This document shows, piece by piece, positions 46,774-57,652 of a stretch of 62,588 nucleotides of DNA. How positions within the stretch are numbered: position 1 is the first letter of the stretch; every line of letters begins with the position of its first letter. The notes under the pieces are model-generated. The model had not been told where the DNA came from. It worked only from the letters and a program-made list of their open reading frames with translations, and searched no databases. The DNA is from Pusillimonas sp. GTDB lineage: Bacteria > Pseudomonadota > Gammaproteobacteria > Burkholderiales > Burkholderiaceae_B. Both the position numbers and the translations under genes were made by a program. The DNA is taken from positions 1 through 62,588 of the forward strand of contig NZ_JAJUFE010000012.1 in the NCBI RefSeq assembly GCF_029263785.1. Reading direction: 5' to 3'.

Positions 46774-46982
46774 GTATCGCCGACAGGCACTTTTCTTGAA
46801 TTTTTGTCAGGAAGCTGCCGAAACGTAACCGCCATTGTTGCCCTATTGGCGGCAGGGACGCAGCGTTGGGTCGTGCTGCCTTCCCGCAGCGAATCAAAGC
46901 GTTACATTTGCAAGGCGGCGGCCTTGCTAGCATAGGACGGGCTGGAAGCGTATTGTCAATGGTGTGACAAGGAGAACTAAAA

Positions 46983-47654
46983 ATGAACGTATCTATGCAA
47001 TTGAACCGCGTGGCGGCATGTGTGTTTGCGGCTTCCCTGGTTGCCGGATGTGCAGCCATAGATGACACGATGGGTGGAATGAGTACTGGCGGTCGAACCG
47101 CTGCCGGAGCCGGTGCCGGCGCCGCTGTAGGTGCGGGTCTTGGCGCACTTATCGGCGACAGCAGCAAGGCAGCTTTGATCGGTGCGGGCATTGGAGCTGT
47201 GGCGGGCGGTATCGCCGGCTACAACTGGTCGGGGGTCAAAAAGGATGTACAGCAGTCTGGTGCGAGCAGCTTGGGCATTGACGTGATCGAAATGCCTGAC
47301 GGCACACTTAAGGTCAATATTCCAAGCCATGTATCGTTCGATACGGGCAAATACGCGTTGAAACCCGAACTTCTGCCAGTTCTGGACAGTGTGGCACGCG
47401 CATTGGTGCAGCATCCCGAGCTTCGTGCCAAGGCCATCGGTTATACCGACAGCACCGGTCCGGCATCGGTTAACCAGACACTGTCGGTCAACCGGGCTCA
47501 GGCCGTTACCAACTATATTGCAAGCAAAGGTGTCGCTCCAACAAAGTTGATGGTCGAGGGTCGCGGTCCCAGCAACCCGGTCGCAGACAACAATACGCCT
47601 GAAGGTCGAGCGATGAACCGGCGCGTTGAGCTCTTCTTGTACGCCGTACAGTAA
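46983..47654 (+). CDS. OmpA-family lipoprotein (YiaD-like)
   Basis: 223 residues. The lipoprotein signal has lipobox LVAGC with Cys23. A glycine/alanine-rich segment (GAGAGAAVGAGLGALIG, a glycine-zipper, residues 40-80) is followed by a C-terminal OmpA domain that binds peptidoglycan diaminopimelate (YTDSTGPASVNQTLSVNRAQAV). Strong ribosome-binding site (AAGGAG) before the ATG. A strong terminator at 47682-47714 follows. The 209-bp upstream spacer contains a 7-bp hairpin (46910-46927) whose role is unknown. Confidence 0.92.
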   Translation: MNVSMQLNRVAACVFAASLVAGCAAIDDTMGGMSTGGRTAAGAGAGAAVGAGLGALIGDSSKAALIGAGIGAVAGGIAGYNWSGVKKDVQQSGASSLGIDVIEMPDGTLKVNIPSHVSFDTGKYALKPELLPVLDSVARALVQHPELRAKAIGYTDSTGPASVNQTLSVNRAQAVTNYIASKGVAPTKLMVEGRGPSNPVADNNTPEGRAMNRRVELFLYAVQ

Positions 47655-47681
47655 GAACCCGATTTCCAACGTTGCGGCGTG

Positions 47682-47714
47682 GCCGGCCTTCGTGAACTGG
47701 GGCCGGCTTTTTTT
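47682..47714 (+). terminator. Terminator of the OmpA-family lipoprotein gene
   Basis: GCCGGCC (47682-47688) and GGCCGGC (47701-47707) with a run of seven Ts. The convergent XRE gene ends just downstream at 47724. Confidence 0.88.
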
Positions 47715-47723
47715 GCATGGCGA

Positions 47724-48119
47724 TTAGTCAGGCTTGTTAAGCAGCGACGCGATCAAGCTTGCTATGGTGTTTTCGACCAGAGTTCGATCTGCGTCGGACA
47801 AAGACCAGAATATTTCAGGCGAAATATCGCGGAACGGCCAGTCTGATACAGCCGGCCGAGGAGTACCGTCGGCCACGCCCAGGCGTGATATGGCCAGGGC
47901 GGGCGCGTCATATTCCATGGGGCCTACGCCTTCTGCCAGCCAATGCGCACTGACTCGCAACGCCGCAGCAAGACGGAAGATGGATTTGGGGAACAGGCGT
48001 GCGTTGCCTTCGTAATTGGCGATAGCACTCTGAGAAATTCCGCTGGCCCGGGCTAGCTGGGCCTGCGTCAAATTGCGTAGGGTTCTGGCAAAGCGAAGTC
48101 GGTCGGCAAACGTATTCAC
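47724..48119 (-). CDS. XRE-family transcriptional regulator
   Basis: 131 residues. The N-terminal lambda-repressor-like helix-turn-helix is ADRLRFARTLRNLTQAQLARASGISQSAIANYE (residues 5-37). The remaining 70 residues have no known domain and are Trp/Ala-rich (FRDISPEIFWSLSDADR). It is divergent from a winged-helix regulator gene. An almost perfect 10-bp inverted repeat (48124-48149) begins 5 bp upstream of its start codon and is a likely autoregulatory operator. Confidence 0.88.
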   Translation of the reverse strand: MNTFADRLRFARTLRNLTQAQLARASGISQSAIANYEGNARLFPKSIFRLAAALRVSAHWLAEGVGPMEYDAPALAISRLGVADGTPRPAVSDWPFRDISPEIFWSLSDADRTLVENTIASLIASLLNKPD

Positions 48120-48123
48120 ATAT

Positions 48124-48149
48124 GTGATTGAATCGGTTTATTCGATCAC
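48124..48149. promoter_or_regulatory. Probable operator for the XRE regulator
   Basis: GTGATTGAAT (48124-48133) and ATTCGATCAC (48140-48149) form an inverted repeat with 9 of 10 positions matching and a 6-bp centre. It lies immediately upstream of the XRE start codon and in the shared spacer with the divergent winged-helix gene. A second weak repeat, AATGT-N11-ACATT, lies at 48185-48205 closer to the latter. Confidence 0.55.
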
Positions 48150-48238
48150 GTTGGGCATATCAGGAATTACGTTCGAAATAAACTAATGTAAACTCAAGTA
48201 ACATTTGTGGCGGATTGATTCCGAAAGGTTTTTGCCTT

Positions 48239-48985
48239 ATGGGTCCTGCAATCCTCTTCTATAGCCCGGAAGAAAATCCGCATCTGCCGGCCTATACGCA
48301 GATGCTGGCCAACTATGGTTTTCGGCTCTGTCATTGCCCGGATACTGCGTCGCTTCGCCACGCGCTTCGTAGAGAATTGAGTTCGTCGCGCCGAACGGCC
48401 GAACCGGTCATGGCGGTGCTTGCGGCAAGTGCGCCCCTGAACCGTTCGGCAGTCAGCATCCTCACCGCTGCGCCGGATGTGGGCGTGCTGGCCTATGTGG
48501 ATGGCTGTGACGATGCGACCCTGGCCGAAACCTTGCAGCTTGGAGTGGATGCCTGGTGCCCTCGCGACTGTTCGGCAGTTGTGCTGGCCTTGACGCTGCA
48601 TGGATTGAAGCGTCGGATGGAACGTGGCGTTTCGCGAGCGGTGGGGTCGCCTCAGGGGGATGGCGGGACATCGGATGCGCATGCCGTCGACAAAGTGTGG
48701 GCGCTTAGGGATCAGGGCTGGGCTCTGGAAACGCCTGATGGTGTACCGGTGCGCCTGACTTCGTCGGAACGCCAGTTTGTAATGGCGCTGGCCATGCAAT
48801 CGGACAAGTCGGCTTCCCACGCGCAGCTGCTTCGCGCGTTAGGCAGAAAGGTGTCGGATGACCACAGGATTCTAGGTGTGCTGGTAAGCCGGCTACGCAG
48901 GAAGGTGGCACAGTTTGAAGAAGAGCTGCCAATTAAGTCGATTTATGACCGAGGGTATATGTTCGCGGCGCAGATCACTGTGTGA
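48239..48985 (+). CDS. OmpR/PhoB-type winged-helix regulator with a non-canonical receiver-like domain
   Basis: 248 residues from the ATG at 48239, with AAAGG about 10 nt upstream; an earlier TTG at 48215 is possible. The C-terminal 90 residues form an OmpR-type winged helix (PVRLTSSERQFVMALAM...LGVLVSRLRRKVAQFEEELPIKSIYDRGYMF). The N-terminal 125 residues are spaced like a receiver (AILFYSPEENPHLPAYTQML, VGVLAYVDGCDDATLAETLQLGVDAWCPRDC), but the expected phospho-acceptor position falls in VLAASAP, without Asp. No sensor kinase is nearby. It may respond to binding or redox cues rather than phosphorylation. Function unknown. Confidence 0.75.
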   Translation: MGPAILFYSPEENPHLPAYTQMLANYGFRLCHCPDTASLRHALRRELSSSRRTAEPVMAVLAASAPLNRSAVSILTAAPDVGVLAYVDGCDDATLAETLQLGVDAWCPRDCSAVVLALTLHGLKRRMERGVSRAVGSPQGDGGTSDAHAVDKVWALRDQGWALETPDGVPVRLTSSERQFVMALAMQSDKSASHAQLLRALGRKVSDDHRILGVLVSRLRRKVAQFEEELPIKSIYDRGYMFAAQITV

Positions 48986-49124
48986 GCGCAATCTATCGGC
49001 GAAACCGATGGCGAACTTTGTTGTAATCGGCCGGCCGTGCTTGGGTGCTGCTTCTTGCTGAAATTTCAAAGCGTGGCAGCGGCCGGCCGGCCCAAACGCA
49101 TCGTTTTGCCCGAGGCGTTGCAAT

Positions 49125-50285
49125 TCAGGACTCGCGTTTGCTTGGTCGGCGGTTGAAAACCATGTTGTCGCGATGGATGAGCTCGGTGTCAGACATGCTG
49201 CCAAGGATTTCTGCTATCTTGCTGCTGGGCTGGCGCATGATGCGTCGTGCGTCATTGGCAGAGTAATTGATCAGACCGCGACCGTATTCCACGCCGTTCT
49301 GGTCGACGCAAGCCACGACGTCGCCGCGCTCGAACTCGCCTTCGACGGCGATGACGCCGATGGGCAGCAGGCTTTTATGTTCTTGGGTTAGTGCCTTGAC
49401 GGCACCGTCGTCAAGCATGACTCGGCCACGAAGCCGAAGCTGATTGACGAGCCAGCGTTGCCGGGCGGAGCGCACAGGCAGGAGGGCGCGTAGTTCGGTG
49501 CCTATGCGTTCGCCATTGGCCAGGCGTAGCAGGACGTCGGGTTCGCGCCCCGAGGCGATGATGGTATTGCCGCCGCTGTTGGCGGCGCGGCGAGCGGCCA
49601 GGACCTTGGTGAGCATGCCACCGGTGCCGATGCCGCTTCCGGCACCGCCGGCCATGGCTTCAAGGGCGGGATCGCCGGCCTGGGCGGTTGTTATCAGAGT
49701 GGCAGATGGATCCTTGCGGGGATCCGCGCTGTACAGACCAGGCTGGTCGGTAAGAATAATAAGGGTTTCGGCTTCGATGAGGTTGGTTACCAGGGCGCCG
49801 AGGGTGTCATTGTCGCCAAGACGTATCTCGTCGGTGACGACGGTATCGTTCTCGTTGACGATGGGCACGACTCCAAGGTCGAGCAGGGTGTACAGGGTGC
49901 TGCGGGCATTGAGATAACGCTTTCGGTCGGACAGATCTTCGTGTGTGAGAAGAATTTGCGCTGTGCGCAGGCCATGCCGCGCGAAAGCAACTTCGTAAGC
50001 CTGGACGAGACCCATCTGGCCGACCGCTGCCGCAGCCTGCAGCTCGTGCATGGTATGCGGGCGACGAGCCCATCCCAATCGGGCCATGCCCTCGGCAATG
50101 GCGCCGCTGGAAACAAGCACCACCTGCTTGCCCTGGGCATGCAGCGCGGCTATCTGGGATGCCCATTCGGTGACCGCAGCCTGGTCAAGCCCTCGACCTT
50201 CGTTGGTGACAAGTGAAGAACCCACCTTGACGACAAGACGTTTGGATTGCGGTACGACCGGCTGGCTGGCTGTGGCGGGGGACAT
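49125..50285 (-). CDS. proB: Glutamate 5-kinase
   Basis: 386 residues. The N-terminal amino-acid kinase domain ([40 protein letters not shown]-like [26 protein letters not shown]) phosphorylates glutamate, the first step of proline synthesis. A C-terminal PUA domain begins near residue 290. Downstream of obgE by 80 bp on the same strand. Confidence 0.97.
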   Translation of the reverse strand: MSPATASQPVVPQSKRLVVKVGSSLVTNEGRGLDQAAVTEWASQIAALHAQGKQVVLVSSGAIAEGMARLGWARRPHTMHELQAAAAVGQMGLVQAYEVAFARHGLRTAQILLTHEDLSDRKRYLNARSTLYTLLDLGVVPIVNENDTVVTDEIRLGDNDTLGALVTNLIEAETLIILTDQPGLYSADPRKDPSATLITTAQAGDPALEAMAGGAGSGIGTGGMLTKVLAARRAANSGGNTIIASGREPDVLLRLANGERIGTELRALLPVRSARQRWLVNQLRLRGRVMLDDGAVKALTQEHKSLLPIGVIAVEGEFERGDVVACVDQNGVEYGRGLINYSANDARRIMRQPSSKIAEILGSMSDTELIHRDNMVFNRRPSKRES

Positions 50286-50365
50286 CGGGCAGAACCCACT
50301 TAGGTTGGACGAGCGGCGTGCGCCGCGGCAAATCGGCTATTTTAACTATGCTTGTGCAACAAGTG

Positions 50366-51484
<1,119 letters not shown>

Positions 51485-51595
51485 CTAACCTGATAAAAGC
51501 ATAAGTGCCGCAGGTAGCGGCGCCAGTATGTGATGTCGGTCTTGAAGCAGCCTGCCTTGCAGCAAAGAACAATCCCGAGTCAAACTATTCTAGAA

Positions 51596-51625
51596 CAAAA
51601 AAGCCCTGCCTCCGGGCAGGGCTTT
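51596..51625 (-). terminator. Terminator of rplU-rpmA
   Basis: AAAGCCCTGCC (51600-51610) and GGCAGGGCTTT (51615-51625) form an 11-bp stem with loop TCCG. On the minus strand a T-rich tract follows. It is located 24 bp after the rpmA stop, so obgE transcription must depend on partial read-through or its own promoter. Confidence 0.9.
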
Positions 51626-51648
51626 GTGCCTGTCGCGTTGCGAAAAGC

Positions 51649-51909
51649 TTATTCGGCTGCTTCGACCGAAACGGTGCGCTTGTTGAGCGCGCCCGAGATG
51701 CCGAACTTGACCTTGCCGTCGACCAGCGAGAACAGGGTGTGGTCCTTGCCCATACCGACGTTCGTGCCGGCATGGAACTGCGTGCCGCGCTGACGCACGA
51801 TGATGGAACCGGCGCTGATGCTTTGACCGCCGTAAACCTTAACACCGAGTCGCTTAGCCTGTGAGTCGCGACCGTTACGCGTTGAGCCGCCGCCTTTTTT
51901 CTGTGCCAT
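51649..51909 (-). CDS. rpmA: 50S ribosomal protein L27
   Basis: 86 residues. The N-terminus [17 protein letters not shown] is the tail that reaches the peptidyl-transferase centre. [22 protein letters not shown] is the family signature. It lies 31 bp after rplU in a two-gene operon, followed by a strong terminator. Confidence 0.99.
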   Translation of the reverse strand: MAQKKGGGSTRNGRDSQAKRLGVKVYGGQSISAGSIIVRQRGTQFHAGTNVGMGKDHTLFSLVDGKVKFGISGALNKRTVSVEAAE

Positions 51910-51940
51910 GTTTAGCTCCTGCTATGCAATACCGGTTCGA

Positions 51941-52252
51941 TTACGCCGTAATGGCGTCGATGCGAATCTCGGTGTAGTTCTGACGATGGCCCTGGCGCTT
52001 TTGATAGTGCTTGCGACGGCGCATCTTGAAGATCTTGACCTTGTCATGCCGGCCTTGCGCAAGAACTGTTGCCTTAACCAGGGCACCAGAGACCAAAGGA
52101 GCGCCAATCTGAAGCTGCTCGCCTTCGCCAACGGACAATACCTGATCGAGGGTGATTTCTTGCCCAATGTCTGCCGGTATCTGTTCTACCTTAAGTTTTT
52201 GGCCGGCGGTAACTCGATACTGCTTACCACCGGTTTTTATGACCGCGTACAT
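51941..52252 (-). CDS. rplU: 50S ribosomal protein L21
   Basis: 103 residues. [20 protein letters not shown] is the invariant N-terminus; [23 protein letters not shown] binds 23S rRNA. First gene of the rplU-rpmA operon, with a promoter at 52300-52329 and a hairpin in the leader (52276-52293). Confidence 0.99.
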   Translation of the reverse strand: MYAVIKTGGKQYRVTAGQKLKVEQIPADIGQEITLDQVLSVGEGEQLQIGAPLVSGALVKATVLAQGRHDKVKIFKMRRRKHYQKRQGHRQNYTEIRIDAITA

Positions 52253-52275
52253 GGGTTAACCTCAATAAAAAAATT

Positions 52276-52293
52276 CTTGGCCAATATGCCAAG
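52276..52293 (-). promoter_or_regulatory. Hairpin at the 5' end of the rplU leader
   Basis: CTTGGC (52276-52281) and GCCAAG (52288-52293) with a 6-nt loop. By the promoter position, transcription should start near 52293, so the hairpin would sit at the very 5' end of the mRNA. Ribosomal-protein leaders often carry regulatory or stabilising structures, but none has been matched here. Confidence 0.4.
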
Positions 52294-52299
52294 CCTGCT

Positions 52300-52329
52300 A
52301 TATTAACTTGGTTTTGTCTATCAAGTCAA
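52300..52329 (-). promoter_or_regulatory. Promoter of rplU-rpmA
   Basis: On the minus strand TTGACT (52324-52329), 18 bp, then TAATAT (52300-52305). Both boxes are close to the sigma-70 consensus, as expected for ribosomal-protein genes. It begins about 48 bp upstream of the rplU ATG. Confidence 0.65.
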
Positions 52330-52344
52330 ACACATAGGCAGTTA

Positions 52345-53571
52345 TTACGAGCGATAGTCGGCGTTGATGCTGACGTAGTCATGTGAGAAATCGCAGGTGT
52401 AGACGGTTTCGCAGACATTGCCGCGACCCAGCGCGATGCGCATGGAAATTTCGGCTTCTTTCATTACGCGCTGGCCATCTTCTTCTTGGTAATCCGGGTG
52501 GCGTTGTCCTTGCCCGGCTACCAAGACGTCTCCGAGCCACAGATTGACTCCCGAAACATCAAGGTCGGCGATGCCTGCGTAGCCAATGGCAGCCAGGATT
52601 CGTCCCAGATTCGGATCGGACGCGTAAAAAGCTGTTTTTACCAGTGGTGAATGTGCGACAGCATAGGCGACCTGCAGGGCTTCTTCCGAGCTGCTTGCCT
52701 CTTCAACCTGGATCGTAATGAATTTGGTGGCACCTTCGGCGTCGCGCACAATTTTTTGGGCCAGCTCCAGGGCCGCGGCAGCCAGGGCATCGTACAGGGC
52801 CTGATAATGTGGCGACGAAGTTGAGTCGACGCGCAGCCCGCTGCGCCCGGTGGCAATGATGATGAACGAGTCATTGGTCGATGTGTCGCCGTCTACTGTA
52901 ATCCGATTGAACGACCGGTCTGCAATGTCGCGCGTCATGCGGGCGAGCAGATCGCCCGGAATGGCGGCGTCGGTGGCCAGGAAGCCAAGCATGGTCGCCA
53001 TGTTCGGGCGAATCATTCCTGCGCCCTTGCTGATGCCGGTGATCGATATCTGATGCTCACCCAGTTTGATGCGTTGCGAACTGACCTTGGGCAAGGTGTC
53101 GGTGGTCATGATGCTGTGGGCCGCCTGAAGCCAGTTGGCTGGCCGCAGGTCGTCGATCGCGGCGGGCAATGCAGCGATCAGCCGGTCGACCGGCAGCGGC
53201 TCAAGGATAACTCCGGTCGAAAACGGCAGAACCTGCTCGGGAAGTATGCCCAGCAACGAGGCCGCTGCATTGCAGGTTTCTAGCGTGGCTTCGAGACCCT
53301 TTTGCCCGGTTCCCGCGTTGGCGTTGCCCGTATTGATGACCAGCGCACGAATACCTGGGGCCTTCGCCAGGTGCGATTCGCAGACTTGTACGGGAGCTGC
53401 TCGAAACCGGTTGCAAGTGAACACGCCGGCAACTGCACTGCCTTCAGCAAGACGGAAAACCGTAAGGTCCTTATGTTGTTTTTTGCGAATACCGGCTTCG
53501 GCTATGCCGATTTCGACGCCCTGAACAGGGTGAATTTCAGATTCGGTCGGGATGTGCAGATTGACGGCCAT
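52345..53571 (-). CDS. argJ: Bifunctional glutamate N-acetyltransferase/ornithine acetyltransferase ArgJ
   Basis: 408 residues from the ATG at 53571 ([18 protein letters not shown]); the open frame extends to 53868 but that part does not resemble ArgJ. The self-cleavage region [16 protein letters not shown] near residue 185 has the nucleophilic Thr that becomes the N-terminus of the beta chain. [15 protein letters not shown] and NTGNANAGTG are conserved. It recycles the acetyl group between ornithine and glutamate in arginine synthesis. Its ribosome-binding site is weak. Confidence 0.96.
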   Translation of the reverse strand: MAVNLHIPTESEIHPVQGVEIGIAEAGIRKKQHKDLTVFRLAEGSAVAGVFTCNRFRAAPVQVCESHLAKAPGIRALVINTGNANAGTGQKGLEATLETCNAAASLLGILPEQVLPFSTGVILEPLPVDRLIAALPAAIDDLRPANWLQAAHSIMTTDTLPKVSSQRIKLGEHQISITGISKGAGMIRPNMATMLGFLATDAAIPGDLLARMTRDIADRSFNRITVDGDTSTNDSFIIIATGRSGLRVDSTSSPHYQALYDALAAAALELAQKIVRDAEGATKFITIQVEEASSSEEALQVAYAVAHSPLVKTAFYASDPNLGRILAAIGYAGIADLDVSGVNLWLGDVLVAGQGQRHPDYQEEDGQRVMKEAEISMRIALGRGNVCETVYTCDFSHDYVSINADYRS

Positions 53572-53756
53572 GGAACAGTTCGGAAAAAAGCGGCTACAAC
53601 GAAAATTTTTGCCGGTTGGCGTAGGGGGGTTAGTGCACCAGTTTACTAGAAGCAGCTCACCCCGGCTCGGCAAAAGCGTTCCCATGCACCCGGACGTGCC
53701 GGGTGCAGACTGCGGCTTGAATCGGCAGGTTCTTCTGACGGCCTTGCGGGCAGCGA

Positions 53757-54275
53757 TCAGTTTCGCGGAGTCAGTCGGGTTTGCGCGACCAGTTTGAGTT
53801 CGCCGAGCGCTTCGAACAGATTCTTCCTGCTTTTTTCGGAAAGCCCGGAAAAGAGATCTTGAATCCACTGTTCGTGTGAATCGGCCATCCGCTTGAAGGC
53901 GCGCTTGCCTTTTGGCGTGAGCTTGATCAAAGAGCTGCGCCTGTCGGTGAGGACCTTGTTGCGCTGAACCAATCCCTCTTTTTCGAGCTGGTCGGTAATG
54001 CCGGTGATATTTCCGTTGGTGACCATCATATGCCGGGAAAGCTCGCTCATTTTCATGCCTTCCGGAGCGCGCTGAAGCTGCGCCATCAGGTCAAAACGGG
54101 GCAGGGTGGTTTCGTACTCGGTGCGCAAGCGGCCGCGAATGTCTCCTTCGATGAGGTTGCAGCAGGTAAGCAGCCGCAGCCAAAGGCGAAGATCGTCGTG
54201 ATCTTCGGGGCCGGTAAGCGTTTCGAGATCAGGGGTTTCTTCAATTGCGGCCTGCGCGGTTGTGGTGTCGTTCAT
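53757..54275 (-). CDS. MarR-family regulator, probable repressor of the anthranilate operon
   Basis: 172 residues from the ATG at 54275 (a TTG at 54293 is less likely). The winged helix is centred on [30 protein letters not shown]...[13 protein letters not shown]. The protein has a dimerisation helix at each end. It is transcribed divergently from a six-gene anthraniloyl-CoA operon, the usual arrangement for MarR repressors of aromatic catabolism, many of which respond to aryl-CoA thioesters. The ligand here is inferred to be 2-aminobenzoyl-CoA, not shown. Confidence 0.85.
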   Translation of the reverse strand: MNDTTTAQAAIEETPDLETLTGPEDHDDLRLWLRLLTCCNLIEGDIRGRLRTEYETTLPRFDLMAQLQRAPEGMKMSELSRHMMVTNGNITGITDQLEKEGLVQRNKVLTDRRSSLIKLTPKGKRAFKRMADSHEQWIQDLFSGLSEKSRKNLFEALGELKLVAQTRLTPRN

Positions 54276-54383
54276 GTGTATACAGCGAAGCAATTGACTC
54301 AGTGGTTTATTTTAATCTTCAACTAACATGATAACTGTAAATATCTGAAAAAACAGTCATTAATCGGCTGAGGAAAAAACCTA

Positions 54384-54425
54384 TTGCGCGCGAAATTTTT
54401 TAGCTATATAGTTTAAGCCTAAAGT
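54384..54425 (+). promoter_or_regulatory. Promoter and candidate MarR operator of the anthranilate operon
   Basis: TTGCGC (54384-54389), a 17-bp spacer and TATAGT (54407-54412) form a good sigma-70 promoter. The palindrome CTATATAG (54404-54411) covers the -10 box, and AGTTTAAGCCTAAAGT (54410-54425, 6 of 8 positions symmetrical) covers the expected start of transcription. Binding by the divergent MarR regulator at either would block RNA polymerase. The 54492 ATG lies about 70 nt further downstream. Confidence 0.6.
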
Positions 54426-54491
54426 AATTGGATTTGTGGCGTGGGCCGGTATGAGGCCTGTCGCTTCTTTCAGGCAACACACGGAGCTAGC

Positions 54492-56831
54492 ATGAAGATA
54501 GTATGTATTGGCGGGGGTCCCGCAGGCTTGTATTTCGGCTTGTTAATGAAGCTCAGTGATCCGCGTCACGAAATCACGGTCATAGAGCGAAACAGGCCTT
54601 ACGATACGTTTGGCTGGGGGGTCGTGTTCTCGGATGCAACTCTGGGCAATCTGCGCGAGGCCGATCCTATCTCGGCCGAGCAGATCAGCCAGGCGTTCAA
54701 CCACTGGGACGACATCGAGATCAATTACCGCGGTAAAAGCATCCGCAGTGGTGGTCACGGGTTTATCGGCATTGGCCGGAAAAAGCTGCTCAATATCTTG
54801 CAGGCCCGATGCGAAGAGGTCGGCGTCAACCTCGTGTTCGAAACCGAGGTTACAGACGACCAGGAAATCGCTCAAAAATACCAGGCCGATCTTGTCATCG
54901 CATCCGACGGTCTTAACAGCCGCGTGCGTACCCGCTACCAGGACACCTACAAACCCGATATCGACACGCGACAGTGCCGCTTTGTCTGGCTGGGCACCGA
55001 GAAGCAGTTCGATGCCTTCACGTTTGCCTTTGTCGACACCGAACATGGCTGGTTCCAGGCTCACGCCTACCAGTTCGAAGACGGCATGTCGACATTCATC
55101 GTCGAGACGCTCGACGAAACATGGAAGGCGGCGGGCCTGGACACCATGAGCCAGGAAGAAGGCATTGCCTACTGCGAAAAACTGTTCGCACCCTGGCTCG
55201 ACGGCAACCCCCTCGTCAGCAACGCCAAGCATCTTCGCGGCTCGGCTATCTGGATCCGCTTCCCGCGCGTCATATGCGACACCTGGGTGCATTACCAGAC
55301 CCTGCCCGACGGGCGTTCGGTACCTGTTGTCCTGATGGGCGACGCGGCACATACCGCGCACTTTTCAATCGGTTCGGGTACCAAGCTGGCACTCGAAGAC
55401 GCCATCGAGCTCAATCGTTCAATCATTGCACAGAACAATGATCTCAAGGCAGGCCTTGATCACTATCAAGAAGTCCGCAGCGTCGAAGTCCTCAAGATAC
55501 AGAACGCTGCCCGAAACTCTACCGAGTGGTTCGAGAACGTTGCGCGTTATGCCCAGTTCGAACCCGAGCAGTTCAGCTACTCGTTACTGACGCGCTCCCA
55601 ACGCATATCGCACGAGAACCTGCGTCTGCGCGATCCCAAATGGCTCGAAGGTTATGAGCGCTGGTTTGCAGAAAAGGCCGGTGCCAGCTCGCTGTCGGAT
55701 CGTCCTGTGCCTCCGATGCTTACGCCGTTCCAGGTCCGCGATACCAAGCTTCCCAATCGCATCGTGGTTTCTCCAATGGCAATGTACTCGTGCGTCGACG
55801 GTGTGCCGGGCGACTTCCATCTGGTGCACCTGGGTTCACGTGCCATGGGTGGCGCCGGGCTGGTCATGGTCGAAATGACCTGCGTGTCGCCAGAAGCACG
55901 CATCACTCCGGGATGCCCGGGGCTGTGGAACGACGAACAAGAAGCCGCCTTCAAGCGTATTACCGACTTCGTTCACGAGAACACCCAGGCAAAAATCGGC
56001 ATGCAGATCGGCCACGCCGGCCGCAAGGGGTCGACCAAGGTCAGTTGGGAAGGTACCGACATGCCGCTGGAATCCGGGAACTGGCCCCTGGTTTCGGCCT
56101 CCGCCATTCCGTATATCGAAGGCGTCTCGCAAGTGCCGCAAGCCATGACACGCGAGCAAATGGACCAGGTACGCGATCAGCACGTCGAGTCCGCCCGTCG
56201 TGCTGCGGCCGCCGGGTTCGATTGGCTCGAGCTGCACTGCGCACACGGCTACCTTCTGTCCAGTTTCATTTCGCCGCTTACCAATAAGCGTGACGACGAG
56301 TATGGTGGTTCGCTCGAGAACCGTCTGCGTTATCCGCTGGAGGTATTCAAGGCTGTCCGCGAAGTCTGGCCACAGAACCTTCCGATGTCCGTGCGTATTT
56401 CGGCACACGACTGGGTCGAAGGGGGTATCACGCCTGACGACGCCGTTGAAATTGCCCGCATCTTCAAGGCAGCCGGCGCAGACATGATCGACTGCTCGTC
56501 GGGCCAGGTAAGCAAGGCCGAGCAGCCGGTGTACGGCCGCATGTTCCAGACGCCGTTCTCCGACCGGATTCGCAACGAGGCCGGCATTCCGACGATTGCG
56601 GTTGGTGCCATCTTTGAGGCCGACCACGTCAACAGCATTATTGCTTCAGGTCGTGCCGACCTGTGTGCCCTGGCTCGTCCGCATCTGGCAGACGCCGCCT
56701 GGACCCTGCGCGAAGCAGCCAAGATCGGTTACACCGACATCACATGGCCCAAGCAGTACTTCCCGGCCAAGAAGCAGCTGGAAACGAACTTCGAGCGTGC
56801 TGCGGCCTACGCCGAGCAGGTGGGAGCATGA
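54492..56831 (+). CDS. 2-aminobenzoyl-CoA monooxygenase/reductase type fusion (salicylyl-CoA 5-hydroxylase/oxidoreductase)
   Basis: 779 residues from the ATG at 54492, with GGAG 5 nt upstream. The N-terminal half is a flavin-dependent aromatic monooxygenase: FAD motif [12 protein letters not shown] (6-17), then [24 protein letters not shown] near residue 280. The C-terminal half (from about residue 415) is an Old Yellow Enzyme-type FMN reductase: [40 protein letters not shown] ([11 protein letters not shown]) and [12 protein letters not shown]. In Azoarcus evansii this fusion hydroxylates and reduces 2-aminobenzoyl-CoA to a non-aromatic ketone. The neighbouring CoA ligase and beta-oxidation genes support that substrate, but salicylyl-CoA is an alternative. 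Confidence 0.9.
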   Translation: MKIVCIGGGPAGLYFGLLMKLSDPRHEITVIERNRPYDTFGWGVVFSDATLGNLREADPISAEQISQAFNHWDDIEINYRGKSIRSGGHGFIGIGRKKLLNILQARCEEVGVNLVFETEVTDDQEIAQKYQADLVIASDGLNSRVRTRYQDTYKPDIDTRQCRFVWLGTEKQFDAFTFAFVDTEHGWFQAHAYQFEDGMSTFIVETLDETWKAAGLDTMSQEEGIAYCEKLFAPWLDGNPLVSNAKHLRGSAIWIRFPRVICDTWVHYQTLPDGRSVPVVLMGDAAHTAHFSIGSGTKLALEDAIELNRSIIAQNNDLKAGLDHYQEVRSVEVLKIQNAARNSTEWFENVARYAQFEPEQFSYSLLTRSQRISHENLRLRDPKWLEGYERWFAEKAGASSLSDRPVPPMLTPFQVRDTKLPNRIVVSPMAMYSCVDGVPGDFHLVHLGSRAMGGAGLVMVEMTCVSPEARITPGCPGLWNDEQEAAFKRITDFVHENTQAKIGMQIGHAGRKGSTKVSWEGTDMPLESGNWPLVSASAIPYIEGVSQVPQAMTREQMDQVRDQHVESARRAAAAGFDWLELHCAHGYLLSSFISPLTNKRDDEYGGSLENRLRYPLEVFKAVREVWPQNLPMSVRISAHDWVEGGITPDDAVEIARIFKAAGADMIDCSSGQVSKAEQPVYGRMFQTPFSDRIRNEAGIPTIAVGAIFEADHVNSIIASGRADLCALARPHLADAAWTLREAAKIGYTDITWPKQYFPAKKQLETNFERAAAYAEQVGA

Positions 56832-57610
56832 CGTTGCCGGCCACAGAGCGGCACGCCCTGGTAACCGGAGCCTCGCGCGGAATCGGCCTTGCCATCGCGC
56901 GTCGCCTTCTGGAACAGGGTTGCCGCGTCACCCTGATGGGGCGCGGCGAGGCGTCCCTGCAAAAGGCCTGTGACGAACTGGGCGGCGGAGATCAGCTAGC
57001 CTACGTAACCGGCGACGTCTCGCAACGTTCCGATGTGCTGACGGCCTTCGATCAGGCGCGCCAGCGCTTCGGGCTGATCAGCATTCTGGTCAACAATGCA
57101 GGTCAGGCAGTCAGCGAGCGCTTCGACAAGCTGGAAGAAGACGCCTGGGACCACATGCTGGCGATCAACCTTACCGGTACCTTCCACTGCATCCAGGCCG
57201 CGTTGCCCGACATGGTTTCCGCCAAATGGGGCCGAGTCGTCAATGTGGCCAGTACGGCGGGTCTGGCCGGCTATGCCTACGTCTCGGCGTATTGCGCTGC
57301 CAAGCACGGGGTCATCGGCCTGACCCGATCCCTCGCTCTCGAAGTCGCACGCAAGGGCATTACGGTCAATGCTGTCTGCCCCGGTTACACCGAAACCGAC
57401 CTGGTGCGTGAGGCCATCGAGAACATAATGAATAAAACCGGCATGACTGCCGAAGAAGCCACGGCCAAGCTGGCCGAAGGCAATCCCCAGGGCCGCCTCG
57501 TGCAGCCCGAACAGGTGGCCGATGCCGTGGCCTGGCTTTGCCAGGACGGAGCATCAGCCATCAATGGTCAATCCATCCCCGTTGATGGGGGCGAGATCAT
57601 GGTGGGATAG
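56828..57610 (+). CDS. SDR-family dehydrogenase (probable 3-hydroxyacyl-CoA dehydrogenase step)
   Basis: 260 residues from the ATG at 56828, which overlaps the preceding stop (ATGA). The open frame extends upstream to 56663 but lies within the fusion gene. [12 protein letters not shown] binds NAD(P), NNAG is conserved, and the active site is Ser-(x)n-Tyr-x3-Lys ([20 protein letters not shown]). PVDGGEIM is the usual C-terminus. By position it should oxidise a hydroxyl formed after hydration of the ring-derived CoA ester. The substrate is inferred from the operon. Confidence 0.88.
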   Translation: MTLPATERHALVTGASRGIGLAIARRLLEQGCRVTLMGRGEASLQKACDELGGGDQLAYVTGDVSQRSDVLTAFDQARQRFGLISILVNNAGQAVSERFDKLEEDAWDHMLAINLTGTFHCIQAALPDMVSAKWGRVVNVASTAGLAGYAYVSAYCAAKHGVIGLTRSLALEVARKGITVNAVCPGYTETDLVREAIENIMNKTGMTAEEATAKLAEGNPQGRLVQPEQVADAVAWLCQDGASAINGQSIPVDGGEIMVG

Positions 57611-57652
57611 GGTAAGAGCATATCCCGCCCACCTTACAAGGAGCTTCAAGCA

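Noticed and set aside
53572-53868. N-terminal extension of the argJ reading frame
   Set aside because: The sequence before 53571 does not resemble ArgJ and is basic and low in conserved residues; likely an accidental open frame.
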